NCBI RefSeq assembly: GCF_004962245.1
Contig: NZ_SUHQ01000006.1
Location: forward strand, 186,001 to 250,000
Origin: Mesorhizobium sp.
GTDB lineage: Bacteria > Pseudomonadota > Alphaproteobacteria > Rhizobiales > Rhizobiaceae
Direction: 5' to 3'
Length of the DNA stretch: 64,000 nt
Part shown: piece by piece, positions 1 through 7,764 of the stretch
Layout of the letters: each line of letters starts with the position of its first letter
Numbering within the stretch: position 1 is the first letter of the stretch
Notes under the pieces: generated by a model
Told to the model about the DNA's origin: nothing
Database searches by the model: none
The model's input: the letters and a program-made list of their open reading frames with translations, nothing else
Translations under genes and position numbers: made by a program

Positions 1-119
1 GCTATGCACCGGGATGGATTCGACCCTGTAAATCGACCGGCTAACCGGCGCCGAGCAGCACGGACACGAGGTCGGTTGAAGCGCTTTGGCGTAGCTGGCC
101 ATGTGAAGGTCAATCGAAT

Positions 120-1430
120 TCATGGGAGAGCTGGCTCGGCAAGAGAACCGGTTATCTCGCGCCTTTCGGTTCCAAAGAACTCTCTGTGCCCGGTTTCGCG
201 CGCAAGCTGGGCAGACTGGGCCAAGCCAAGGGCGTCGAGGATCGCAAGGTCGAACCTTTCCTCGGAGAACCTAGACGCGTTCATACGACAGGCGTGCGGC
301 GCTATCGACACCGCATTTTCCTCAAACAGGTCAATTGCCTCGGCTATGGAATCGACGGACTGACGGTCGAAGAGCACACCTGTCGGATGGCTGCTCTCGC
401 CAAGCGGCCGGACAATGTCGCGGGCACCTCCACGGCCAAAGGCGATCAATGGAGTGCCGCAAGCCTGGGCCTCGGCAAGCGCTATCCCGAAATCCTCGCA
501 TCCGGCGAACACCATCGCACGGGCGTTCGCGATTTTTTCGATGTATTCATGCCGCGGCAGATAGCCGGTGAAGATGATGTTGGGACCAGCAAGCGATCGC
601 AGATGCTTGGACTGTACTTCGTCGCCCACGACAATCAGGCGACGCGACGGCGTTTTGCTGAACGCCTCAATAATCAGATCCGTACGTTTATACGGGGCGT
701 GGAATGCGGCCGTTACGTAGTAGTCATCCTTGCTGGCGACGAGTTTAAGTTCCCCGGTGGCCACGGGCGGATGGACTACCCGCGCATCGCGGCCATAAAT
801 CCGTTCAATTCGGGAGCGGACGTAGTTCGAATTTGCCAGCATCAAATCAGGACCATGCGCCGTGCGGGTGTCCCAGGTCCGCAGCCTGTGAAGCAGATAA
901 CGAAAGGCAAGACCCTTCGGGCCAAATCCCAAATGGGCTTGCTGCAAATAGGAGAATTGTTCGTCCCACGCATAGCGCACCGGACTGTGCACGTAGCAAA
1001 GGTGTGGTTGGTCCGGGCGCGTGAGAACGCCTCGAGAGAATGCAGCCGAAGAAGAAATTACCGCGTCATATCCAGTGACATCAAATTGCTCGATCATAAA
1101 CGGGCAAAGAAAAAATAGAGACCTGTAGTATTTTTTCACCAATGGAAGCCGATTCATCGCAGAAACGTGAAAAACCACGCCTGGAAAGTGCTCGTCTTTG
1201 ACCTCCTTCGGGAGAAAATCAAAAAGAGTGAAGACCTCGGCTCTTGGGAAGAGCCTGCAGATCCGGGCAAGGACCTGCTCCCCCCCGCGAAAATTCGGGC
1301 ACCAGTCATGCACGACGGCGATACGCGCATTGCGGTCGATGGCAGCAAATGGCGCCTTGCCGATGGATCGCAGATGCTTCGTATCATGACCAACCATGGT
1401 GGTTGCTTTCGGCTGTCGCACATGGCGCAT
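120..1430 (-). CDS. Glycosyltransferase family 4
   Basis: Probable cytoplasmic GT-B glycosyltransferase that adds a sugar to a lipid-linked exopolysaccharide repeat unit. The N-terminal domain opens with the pattern RIAVVHDWCPNFRGGEQVL, a typical GT4 donor/acceptor loop. The C-terminal Rossmann half shows RTDLIIEAFSK, VVGDE and the EX7E-type motif EDFGIALAEAQACGTPLIAF. About 436 residues, normal for the family. I chose the ATG at 1430 because GGGAGGG sits six bases upstream; an upstream in-frame start at 1517 lacks such a site. It diverges from the family 2 glycosyltransferase gene across about 270 bases that must hold both promoters. The sugar specificity cannot be read from the sequence. 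Confidence 0.87.
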   Translation of the reverse strand: MRHVRQPKATTMVGHDTKHLRSIGKAPFAAIDRNARIAVVHDWCPNFRGGEQVLARICRLFPRAEVFTLFDFLPKEVKDEHFPGVVFHVSAMNRLPLVKKYYRSLFFLCPFMIEQFDVTGYDAVISSSAAFSRGVLTRPDQPHLCYVHSPVRYAWDEQFSYLQQAHLGFGPKGLAFRYLLHRLRTWDTRTAHGPDLMLANSNYVRSRIERIYGRDARVVHPPVATGELKLVASKDDYYVTAAFHAPYKRTDLIIEAFSKTPSRRLIVVGDEVQSKHLRSLAGPNIIFTGYLPRHEYIEKIANARAMVFAGCEDFGIALAEAQACGTPLIAFGRGGARDIVRPLGESSHPTGVLFDRQSVDSIAEAIDLFEENAVSIAPHACRMNASRFSEERFDLAILDALGLAQSAQLARETGHREFFGTERREITGSLAEPALP

Positions 1431-1700
1431 GCATTGCCCTCCCGGAACGTTGGCACCCTTCGGGAATTCAGTTTTTGCCCGGATGCTCAACGACTGTGTG
1501 TCGTCCGTCCCGTCCAAACAAGCTGTCTATCGGGTTAAGCTCCGCCCTCGCTCGAAGCCGGTTGCACTCCAACGAGGTACGGCTTCTACTCCGATGGGCC
1601 TAAGCACGCCGCAACGCTAAACTTATGCGCAGGCTGCATCGGCGCGACCGGCGGATTAGGATGATAGCGCACTCAGTTCATTGGCTGTGCGGAGAGTTGA

Positions 1701-2573
1701 TTGTCGAAAAAACTGGTCGTGATCGTCGCAACGTTTGGTCGCACGGAACAAGTGGCGCGGCTTCTCGCGCAGCTTGAGCGACAGACCCGGCTCCCGGACG
1801 CGGTCATAATTTCGGCGCCCGACGCAAACCATGTTCCCAGCAACATAGCCTGCCGGTTTCCGGTATCGAGCGTATTTGGAAAAACGGGCCTGCCGGCACA
1901 GCGTAACATTGCCCTCGATGCCGCAGGCGACCGTTTCGACATAATCACCTTTTTCGACGACGACTTCATTCCTGCAGACGACTATCTCGATGGCGTGTCA
2001 CGGGCGTTCATGCAGCAGCCGGACTGGGCCGTAGTGACTGGAAACGTGCTGAAGGACGGTGCGACGACTGCAGGGTTCACGTGGGAAGAGGGTATCCAGG
2101 CGCTTCGCGAGGCCGGCACGGCGACTGAAGCGCGCGGGGTGGATCAACTCAGCGCCTATGGGTGCAACATGTCGATCAGGGCGGCATTCATCGGCGGCTT
2201 GCGCTTCGACGAACGGCTTGTGCTCTACGGCTGGCAGGAAGACGTCGATTTCACCAGCCGGCTGAGAGCCAGGGGGCGGGTCGTCTCCTTGCAGTCGATC
2301 CGCGGCGTTCATCTCGGCGTCAAGAGCGGTCGCGTAAGCGGCGTTCGTTTCGGCTATTCGCAGGTGGCGAACCCGATCTATCTCATCCGCAAAGGGTCGG
2401 TTCCATTGCCTATCGGACTAAAGTTGATGAGCAAAAATCTGCTTGCCAATCTCGCGCGCAGTCTCTGGCCGGAATCCTACATCGACCGGAGAGGACGTCT
2501 GCGCGGCAATCTTCTGGCGCTTTCACACGTCGCAAGAGGCCGGGTTGAGCCGGAATATGTTCTGGAGATCTAG
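1701..2573 (+). CDS. Glycosyltransferase family 2
   Basis: GT-A fold glycosyltransferase, probably acting on the cytoplasmic face of the membrane in exopolysaccharide repeat-unit assembly. The nucleotide-sugar binding start KLVVIVATFGRTEQVARLL is followed by the metal-binding acidic cluster FFDDDFIP near residue 75 and a GWQEDVDFTSRLR motif near residue 180 that matches the catalytic ED region. Length 290 residues is usual. The start is a TTG with GGAGAG seven bases upstream; no nearby ATG fits. The stop lies 14 bases before the ExoF-type gene, so the two are probably co-transcribed. Acceptor and donor are unknown. Confidence 0.87.
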   Translation: MSKKLVVIVATFGRTEQVARLLAQLERQTRLPDAVIISAPDANHVPSNIACRFPVSSVFGKTGLPAQRNIALDAAGDRFDIITFFDDDFIPADDYLDGVSRAFMQQPDWAVVTGNVLKDGATTAGFTWEEGIQALREAGTATEARGVDQLSAYGCNMSIRAAFIGGLRFDERLVLYGWQEDVDFTSRLRARGRVVSLQSIRGVHLGVKSGRVSGVRFGYSQVANPIYLIRKGSVPLPIGLKLMSKNLLANLARSLWPESYIDRRGRLRGNLLALSHVARGRVEPEYVLEI

Positions 2574-2587
2574 TGCAGGGATAAAAG

Positions 2588-4024
2588 ATGCTTGATGACC
2601 CGTTCCTTTCGATAGACAGAGGCACTCGCTCAAATCGCCGAGCCCGAGCCCTCGACAGGCTGTCCTGTCGGCGCGCGGCTCGGCGCCTGCTCCACGTCGT
2701 GGTGTCGGCGGGGATGACGTTGGCCTGCATATTGGGCGCTTCGGCTGCAAGCGCCAAGGAGTATGTGCTCGGCCCGCAGGATAAGCTGCGCATCAAGGTC
2801 TACGAATGGCGTGCGTCGCGCGACACGATTTTTGCCTGGGGTGCTCTCAACGACGAATATACGGTCGGTCCGAACGGCTCCATTTCGCTGCCGCTGGTTG
2901 GTGAAATCAAGGCCGCCGGCCTCACGACCGGCGAGATTGCGAACTCCATCGGCAACAGCCTGATGAAGAATGTTGGCCTGGTGCGAAAACCGAACACCGC
3001 GGTGGAAGTCGTCCAGTTCCGACCGTTCTACGTCGTCGGCAAGGTGACGCAATCGGGCGAATTCGCATATCGGCCCGGGCTGACCGTCCTGCAGGCATTG
3101 AGCATTGCGGGCGGGCTGCGGACGCGGGAGGACAGGGACGCCAGGTTCGAGCGCGAAGTGATCCAGGGTCGAGGGGATGTGAGCTTGCTTAGGCTGAGCG
3201 AGGCCAATCTCCTGGCTCGCAAGGCCAGGCTCGAGGCGGAACTCTCGCACGCCAGCGACATTGAGTTTCCGCCCCAGTTGACGTCACGCACGCAGGGTGA
3301 CGTCATTGCCATGCTCATGAAGCAGGAGCATTTGATCTTCCAGGCGCGCAGGGAGGGGTTGGACACCCAGGTCAAGGCGCTTCAAAGTCTGCGTGAGTTT
3401 CTTCAGAAGGAACTCACCTCGCTGGAAGCGCAACTCGTCTTCCTCGACAAGCAGATTGCCTCTATCCAGAAAGAGTTGACGTCCGTCTCGGCGCTTGTGG
3501 CAAAGGGTCTGGCGGCGGCGCCGCGGGAATTTGCTTTGGAACGAACCCTCGCCCAGGCGCAGAGCGAGAGGCTGTCGGCGGAAACCAGTCTGCTGCGAGG
3601 CCGTCAGGAAATCAGCAGAACCGATATATCCATTCTCGAACTCCAGGAAGGACGGAGAAATGAGGTAACGATCGATCTGCGCCAAACCCAAGCCGAGCTC
3701 GATGCTCTCGACAGCAAGACCGAAACAGCGAGGCGGCTATTGTACGATTCCGAGATATCTGCCCCGACACTTCTTGCCCGCCGAGCCGAGTTGGATTTGG
3801 CTGCGCCAATCTACACGATCTTTCGACCGTCGGCGGATGGCACGACGGTGCAAATACAAGCCAACGAAACGAGCGTCGTCGAGCCCGGAGACACCATCAA
3901 GATTGAAATACCACTGGCTCCGGATGAAATGGGCGCGCTGGACTCGACATCGACCGAGCAGCGCAAGGCGCCGGGAATAGAACTCAAAGCAGAAACCGTC
4001 GGCGATACCGTAGGCATTCCGTAG
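2588..4024 (+). CDS. exoF: ExoF-type polysaccharide export protein
   Basis: Wza-like periplasmic/outer-membrane export component of the ExoF subclass. A long N-terminal arm of about 35 basic residues leads to a hydrophobic segment (about 35-56) ending in a signal-peptidase-like ASAASA. The polysaccharide export domain follows (EYVLGPQDKLRIKVYEW), then an SLBB-like domain (VVGKVTQSGEFAYRPGLTVL). Residues about 200-390 are a long predicted coiled coil rich in Leu, Glu, Arg and Gln, a feature of ExoF and not of E. coli Wza. Length 478 residues is somewhat longer than the Sinorhizobium ExoF I know. Start ATG at 2588 has AGGGATAAAAG before it. ExoF specifically is inferred from architecture and the neighbouring exoY and exoP homologs. 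Confidence 0.8.
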   Translation: MLDDPFLSIDRGTRSNRRARALDRLSCRRAARRLLHVVVSAGMTLACILGASAASAKEYVLGPQDKLRIKVYEWRASRDTIFAWGALNDEYTVGPNGSISLPLVGEIKAAGLTTGEIANSIGNSLMKNVGLVRKPNTAVEVVQFRPFYVVGKVTQSGEFAYRPGLTVLQALSIAGGLRTREDRDARFEREVIQGRGDVSLLRLSEANLLARKARLEAELSHASDIEFPPQLTSRTQGDVIAMLMKQEHLIFQARREGLDTQVKALQSLREFLQKELTSLEAQLVFLDKQIASIQKELTSVSALVAKGLAAAPREFALERTLAQAQSERLSAETSLLRGRQEISRTDISILELQEGRRNEVTIDLRQTQAELDALDSKTETARRLLYDSEISAPTLLARRAELDLAAPIYTIFRPSADGTTVQIQANETSVVEPGDTIKIEIPLAPDEMGALDSTSTEQRKAPGIELKAETVGDTVGIP

Positions 4025-4136
4025 CCTGCCGGCGGATTCTGCGAGCAGGATGAGGGTAGAAGCGCGCGACTGATCGATGGAAGTCAGTTAACTTCCTTGA
4101 CCAATACACGCACTATGTGGCCCTATCGCCATCGCG

Positions 4137-4156
4137 CTCTTTTTCTAGAAAAAGAG
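4137..4156. repeat. Perfect 20-base palindrome downstream of exoF
   Basis: CTCTTTTTCTAGAAAAAGAG reads identically on both strands. It lies 113 bases after the exoF stop, in a 300-base stretch without a convincing gene. It could form a stem with little or no loop, be a transcription end for the plus-strand operon (T-rich arm), or mark a recombination scar before the broken methyltransferase gene. Confidence 0.6.
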
Positions 4157-4330
4157 ACTTCGCCATGCAAGCAACGGAACTGCCCAACGTCTTCTTGACC
4201 AACACGTTCGATGAATAGATTCAACAAAAGCCATCCAAGTCTCAGACGGTTCGCTTTGCCAACAAGGTTCTCCGAAAACTCGGAATAAACCTCGTCCTCG
4301 CACCACCTGTTCGCACGTGTCGAACAGAGG

Positions 4331-4936
4331 ATGGACATGTATCACTTGGCGAGCGCAGCGCTTTTCTACAACGTACCGGGGGACTTCTGTGAATTGGGAT
4401 GCCACGAAGGCAAGTCAGCCGTCGTATTCCAACGTATACTTCAGCACTACGATCCAAGCAGGAACCTTCACTTGTATGACAGCTTCGAAGGTCTCCCGAA
4501 CGCCAGCGCCGAAAACGGCCACGCCAACGCTCACAAGGGCGACATGGCCACTACGAAGGATGCGCTCATAGCAAATTTCAAGCGCTTGAATCTTCGGCAG
4601 CCTATTCTTCACCAGGGATGGTTCGAAGATACGCTTCCCACACAGTTGCCGGACAAAATTGCATTTGCGCATTTGGATGGTGACCCGAAAAGGTCGCGCT
4701 TTTGTACGGTGGATTCGATACGCTTTAGACGCGGCCGGGAACAGTGCCGATCTGCGATTGAATCACGTGCTCGCTGGAATCGCGCGAATGCTGAGCGTCC
4801 CCACCGCTGCCTCAGCAACACTGTCGTCTTCAACAGGCAAGACCCGGCTGACAAGAACGACAGCGAGAGGGATCAAGAACACGATACCGGGGTCGGCGCT
4901 GCCACTTGCCAGGGTTGCGGCCACGAGCCCCGATAA
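4331..4936 (+). pseudogene. Truncated TylF/MycF-type O-methyltransferase
   Basis: The first 115 residues look like a TylF-family SAM-dependent sugar O-methyltransferase: YHLASAALFYNVPGDFCELG is the family entry to motif I, followed by LHLYDSFEGLPNA and KIAFAHLDGD, the usual metal-binding segment. After that Asp the resemblance stops abruptly and the frame runs on as unrelated sequence into the 3' end of the opposite polymerase gene. Upstream, the same frame continues through a stop at 4286-4288 into a short open stretch starting at ATG 4211, so the N-terminus may also be broken. I therefore call it a remnant that once modified an exopolysaccharide sugar. Lower GC than its neighbours suggests transfer. 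Confidence 0.65.
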
Positions 4937-6199
4937 GGCGCAAGCGCGGACACTGGACGCGATCGCGTCGACCTCGGGATCGATGCGACTGCGGACACCC
5001 CGCAGCCCCCGCACCAGCATTGCCAACAGAGCAGTCATCATCGCGGTGCCGAACAGCCCCAACTGGGAAAGCACCGCGATCGGCCAGCTCGAGGCCCGCG
5101 AGCTTCCCAACCCGACCCCCAGTCCACCTGTATCGAAGAAAGACTGCAGGCTTTTGTAGTTCCAGTAGCTGCGCTCCTGGCCGGAGGCTGACGTGGCTTT
5201 GTTGATCACCGTGGAGTCGACGAGCTGCAGAACCGGATCGAAGACATGAGGATAGAGCAGACTGGCGGCCATCGCGGAGAGGAGCAAGGGCGGCAGCAAC
5301 CCGATAAGCAGTGCCTCCCCCGACCTCAGCCGACTTGAAGCGAGCGACTTCACGATGGAAAAGACAACGGGCACGCTTACGATTGCAAGGCCGACATAGG
5401 CAGTCGACGATGTCGACAGCAGCAGGAGAACAAACAGGGTCGCTCCCAATCCCAATGCGAATTTGGATCCAGTCTTGCGCCAGTAGGTGTAGGTGAACGC
5501 CAGCCCTGCCAGCGATGCCCCGCCGAACGCCGATGCTTCTGAAAACGCCCCCGCAATCCGCCAAAACCCAGCTTCAACAACTTGCGTCAGCATGGCGTAG
5601 TTGGCGCTACGAATCGGGGCGAGGATGTCGCCGGCACCGCTCACCTTGCCCAACAAGTCCAGAATGCCCATCGACACGTGCAAGGTGAACCACAGGAAGA
5701 AGCCTCGCCTGATATCGGCCAACGTGCCGCTGCGCTGAAGCAGCAGACAGACCGCCAGGAACGTCAGCCCTGCCAGAACAAAGTACCCCGCCTGAGAGAT
5801 ATTGGCCGACACCGGCGCCAAGGCCGCTTCGTAGACCCCCTTGCCGGTGCGGGAAGAGACGAAGGCGCTCGTCTGCCCGGCAAAGAGCCTCGGAAATAAC
5901 AGCGCTCCGATGCTCACATAGATCATGAGCGCGCACACGATCCATGCCGCGCCTATACGAGCAAAGACTGATCCAATTTCTCTCCAGATTCCCCGTCGAG
6001 CTAGTGCTGTCACTATCAGGAGCATATCAAAGACAGTGAAGATAAGTGGCGATGAGCCGCCAAGCGAGGTTATCGTCCCGATTGCCGTCGCGCCAAAAGC
6101 CAGGGAAGCAATCAGCGCAGCGATGATCGACCAGCGCATATAAACGACGAGGGCCAGGATTCCCGCGCAGATCAGCACCCCAACGACGGAAATCTGCAT
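4763..6199 (-). CDS. O-antigen polymerase/ligase-like membrane protein (Wzy/ExoQ type)
   Basis: Polytopic inner-membrane protein of 478 residues with about eleven to twelve hydrophobic segments, starting MQISVVGVLICAGILALVVY. A larger periplasmic loop lies around residues 315-360 (STVINKATSASGQERSYWNY) before further helices; this layout is typical of Wzy, WaaL and ExoQ proteins that join undecaprenol-linked repeat units. The ATG at 6199 has GGAGGGG six bases before it. It is the last gene of the minus-strand exo genes and diverges from the ExoX-like gene over 131 bases. Its 3' end overlaps the residual reading frame of the broken methyltransferase. Exact substrate unknown. Confidence 0.8.
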   Translation of the reverse strand: MQISVVGVLICAGILALVVYMRWSIIAALIASLAFGATAIGTITSLGGSSPLIFTVFDMLLIVTALARRGIWREIGSVFARIGAAWIVCALMIYVSIGALLFPRLFAGQTSAFVSSRTGKGVYEAALAPVSANISQAGYFVLAGLTFLAVCLLLQRSGTLADIRRGFFLWFTLHVSMGILDLLGKVSGAGDILAPIRSANYAMLTQVVEAGFWRIAGAFSEASAFGGASLAGLAFTYTYWRKTGSKFALGLGATLFVLLLLSTSSTAYVGLAIVSVPVVFSIVKSLASSRLRSGEALLIGLLPPLLLSAMAASLLYPHVFDPVLQLVDSTVINKATSASGQERSYWNYKSLQSFFDTGGLGVGLGSSRASSWPIAVLSQLGLFGTAMMTALLAMLVRGLRGVRSRIDPEVDAIASSVRACALSGLVAATLASGSADPGIVFLIPLAVVLVSRVLPVEDDSVAEAAVGTLSIRAIPAST

Positions 6200-6330
6200 T
6201 TCACCCCTCCGACGATCGCTGATCCTGACTGTGCATAATTAAGCGAATGGCTTCACAGAAAGGAGCGACTCTGATTTGCTTACGAGGGCGTTGATCTTGA
6301 GCCAAGAAAATTGACCCCTGGGAGGTCGCC

Positions 6331-6681
6331 GTGTTGCTTGCCATTGTCGGCGTTGCGGGTCTTGCCCTGGTGACAGGGCTTACCCTGCGCGCGCCGGCGC
6401 TGATAGCGGCGACTTTGGTGGTGATCGCCGGCAGCATCGCTGCGGGCAGTTTTCTCCACCTGTCTGTTGAATCCACCATCCGCTCGACACTCTATCTCGT
6501 TGTCGTCACCCAAGTTGCCTACTTGGCCGGCCTAGCGCTTGCCGTACTGTGGCACAGCCCGAGGCGGGGGGCGATAATCCCCGAGACCGTTTCTGCTCCC
6601 CTGGACGTTTCCAATTCAGGAGGTCTGATCAAATTTCATCATGGCCGGTATTGTCCGGATCAGGATCGAGAAGTCGCGTAA
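6331..6681 (+). CDS. ExoX-like small membrane protein
   Basis: Protein of 116 residues with three hydrophobic segments (about 1-15, 21-40, 50-72) and a hydrophilic tail of about 40 residues. The third segment, STLYLVVVTQVAYLAGLALA, followed by a basic pair resembles the end of rhizobial ExoX/PsiA-type repressors of exopolysaccharide synthesis, which sit beside exoY. The GTG start has GGGAGG six bases upstream. The last 66 bases overlap the 3' end of exoY on the other strand. ExoX is known to act on ExoY after translation; here that role is an inference from topology and position, and it could simply be an unassigned membrane protein. Confidence 0.55.
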   Translation: MLLAIVGVAGLALVTGLTLRAPALIAATLVVIAGSIAAGSFLHLSVESTIRSTLYLVVVTQVAYLAGLALAVLWHSPRRGAIIPETVSAPLDVSNSGGLIKFHHGRYCPDQDREVA

Positions 6682-7467
6682 TAGAGACCATGTTTGAACG
6701 TATTGCGTATCCAGCAGCACTCGATGCGAATATTCGGTCATGTTTCTCCCGCTTATCTGCCAGAGGCCGGTCAGCCCTGGCCGAGTCTTCAGATATTCGT
6801 GCGCAGCGGCGCCATAGCGTTGCAATTCGTCGGCAACGACAGGTCGTGGACCGACGCAACTCATGTCGCCGCGCAGGACGTTGAACAACTGCGGCAGCTC
6901 ATCCAGGCTCGATTTGCGAAGCATCTTTCCGAAAAACAGGATACGCGGATCGCACTTCAGCTTCTGGTTGGCTGCCCACTCCTGGGCGGCTTGTAAATCG
7001 CAGCTCAGATGCCGTTGGAGCACCTCCTCGGCATTCGGTACCATGGTGCGGAACTTGTAGCAGTCGAAGACCTTTCCGTTGAACCCGATACGACGGTGGA
7101 CAAACAGCACCGGACCGCCTGTGGTGGCCTTGATCAGCAGCGGGATAAGAACCAGGATCGGACTGGCCAGAATAAGTGCCGTCGAGGCTACCAACAGATC
7201 CAGCAGCCTCTTGGCCCAACCGCCGAGAGGCTCTCGGTGGTCGCCCCCTACATCTTCTTGAACGCTTGCCGTTAGCATGTCCGGCCCAAGCGCAGTGGTG
7301 CCGCGGTCAGGGCTTGCGTCGAGTTGAGGCGACGAGAGGTCTGGCGTATTCGATGTGGCGGCCGCGCCGCTTTCACGCCGAAGAAGCAATGTCGCCGCAG
7401 GCTTGGCCCCGATCAGAACGGCCAAGTCGTTGTACGGCCGCACGTGGCTTTCAATCACGTTGGACAT
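6616..7467 (-). CDS. exoY: Undecaprenyl-phosphate sugar-1-P transferase, ExoY family
   Basis: Initiating polyprenyl glycosyl-1-phosphate transferase that loads the first sugar (galactose in succinoglycan systems) on undecaprenyl phosphate. After about 80 variable residues comes KRLLDLLVASTALILASPIL, the single membrane anchor of the family, then FVHRRIGFNGKVFDCYKFRT, the DELPQLFNVLRGDMSCVGPR catalytic region and LKTRPGLTGLWQISGRN. 283 residues places it in the short ExoY group without the extra N-terminal helices of WbaP. The upstream 297-base gap separates it from exoP and contains an inverted repeat about 100 bases before the start, so it probably has its own promoter. Confidence 0.88.
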   Translation of the reverse strand: MSNVIESHVRPYNDLAVLIGAKPAATLLLRRESGAAATSNTPDLSSPQLDASPDRGTTALGPDMLTASVQEDVGGDHREPLGGWAKRLLDLLVASTALILASPILVLIPLLIKATTGGPVLFVHRRIGFNGKVFDCYKFRTMVPNAEEVLQRHLSCDLQAAQEWAANQKLKCDPRILFFGKMLRKSSLDELPQLFNVLRGDMSCVGPRPVVADELQRYGAAAHEYLKTRPGLTGLWQISGRNMTEYSHRVLLDTQYVQTWSLLRDFSILIRTIPAMMKFDQTS

Positions 7468-7565
7468 TTCTGCTCACGCTCGATTTCAGCTGTTTTTCCT
7501 TCGCATTTTGTCAATGACGGATGACTGCGGGCAAGCAGAGAAAAGGTGGTAGTTGGGGGATGATT

Positions 7566-7582
7566 GGTAGCGGCGGGCTACC
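7566..7582. promoter_or_regulatory. Inverted repeat upstream of exoY
   Basis: GGTAGC-GGCGG-GCTACC forms a perfect 6+5+6 inverted repeat about 100 bases before the exoY start, inside the 297-base exoP-exoY gap. A related G-rich stretch (GGTGGTAGTTGGGGG) precedes it on the same strand. It may be an operator for one of the two regulators encoded upstream, or a small hairpin; nothing assigns it directly. Confidence 0.4.
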
Positions 7583-7764
7583 CCTAAGATGCTAGATCAG
7601 GTACGGACGAATGGCTGTTCCGACCAATGGCAGGCACGATATCGGAATCAAACGTTCGACGCGCTGTTCTCTGCGCCGCCCCTGATTGGCGGCGCAGAAA
7701 CATTTGGCAGGCAGGTGCCGAATTGACGGGCAGTGCCCCTGCCGCGAGGAAGACAGGATCGATG

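Noticed and set aside
186..1118. 310-codon plus-strand ORF
   Set aside because: Antisense to the clear glycosyltransferase family 4 gene; no recognisable motifs.
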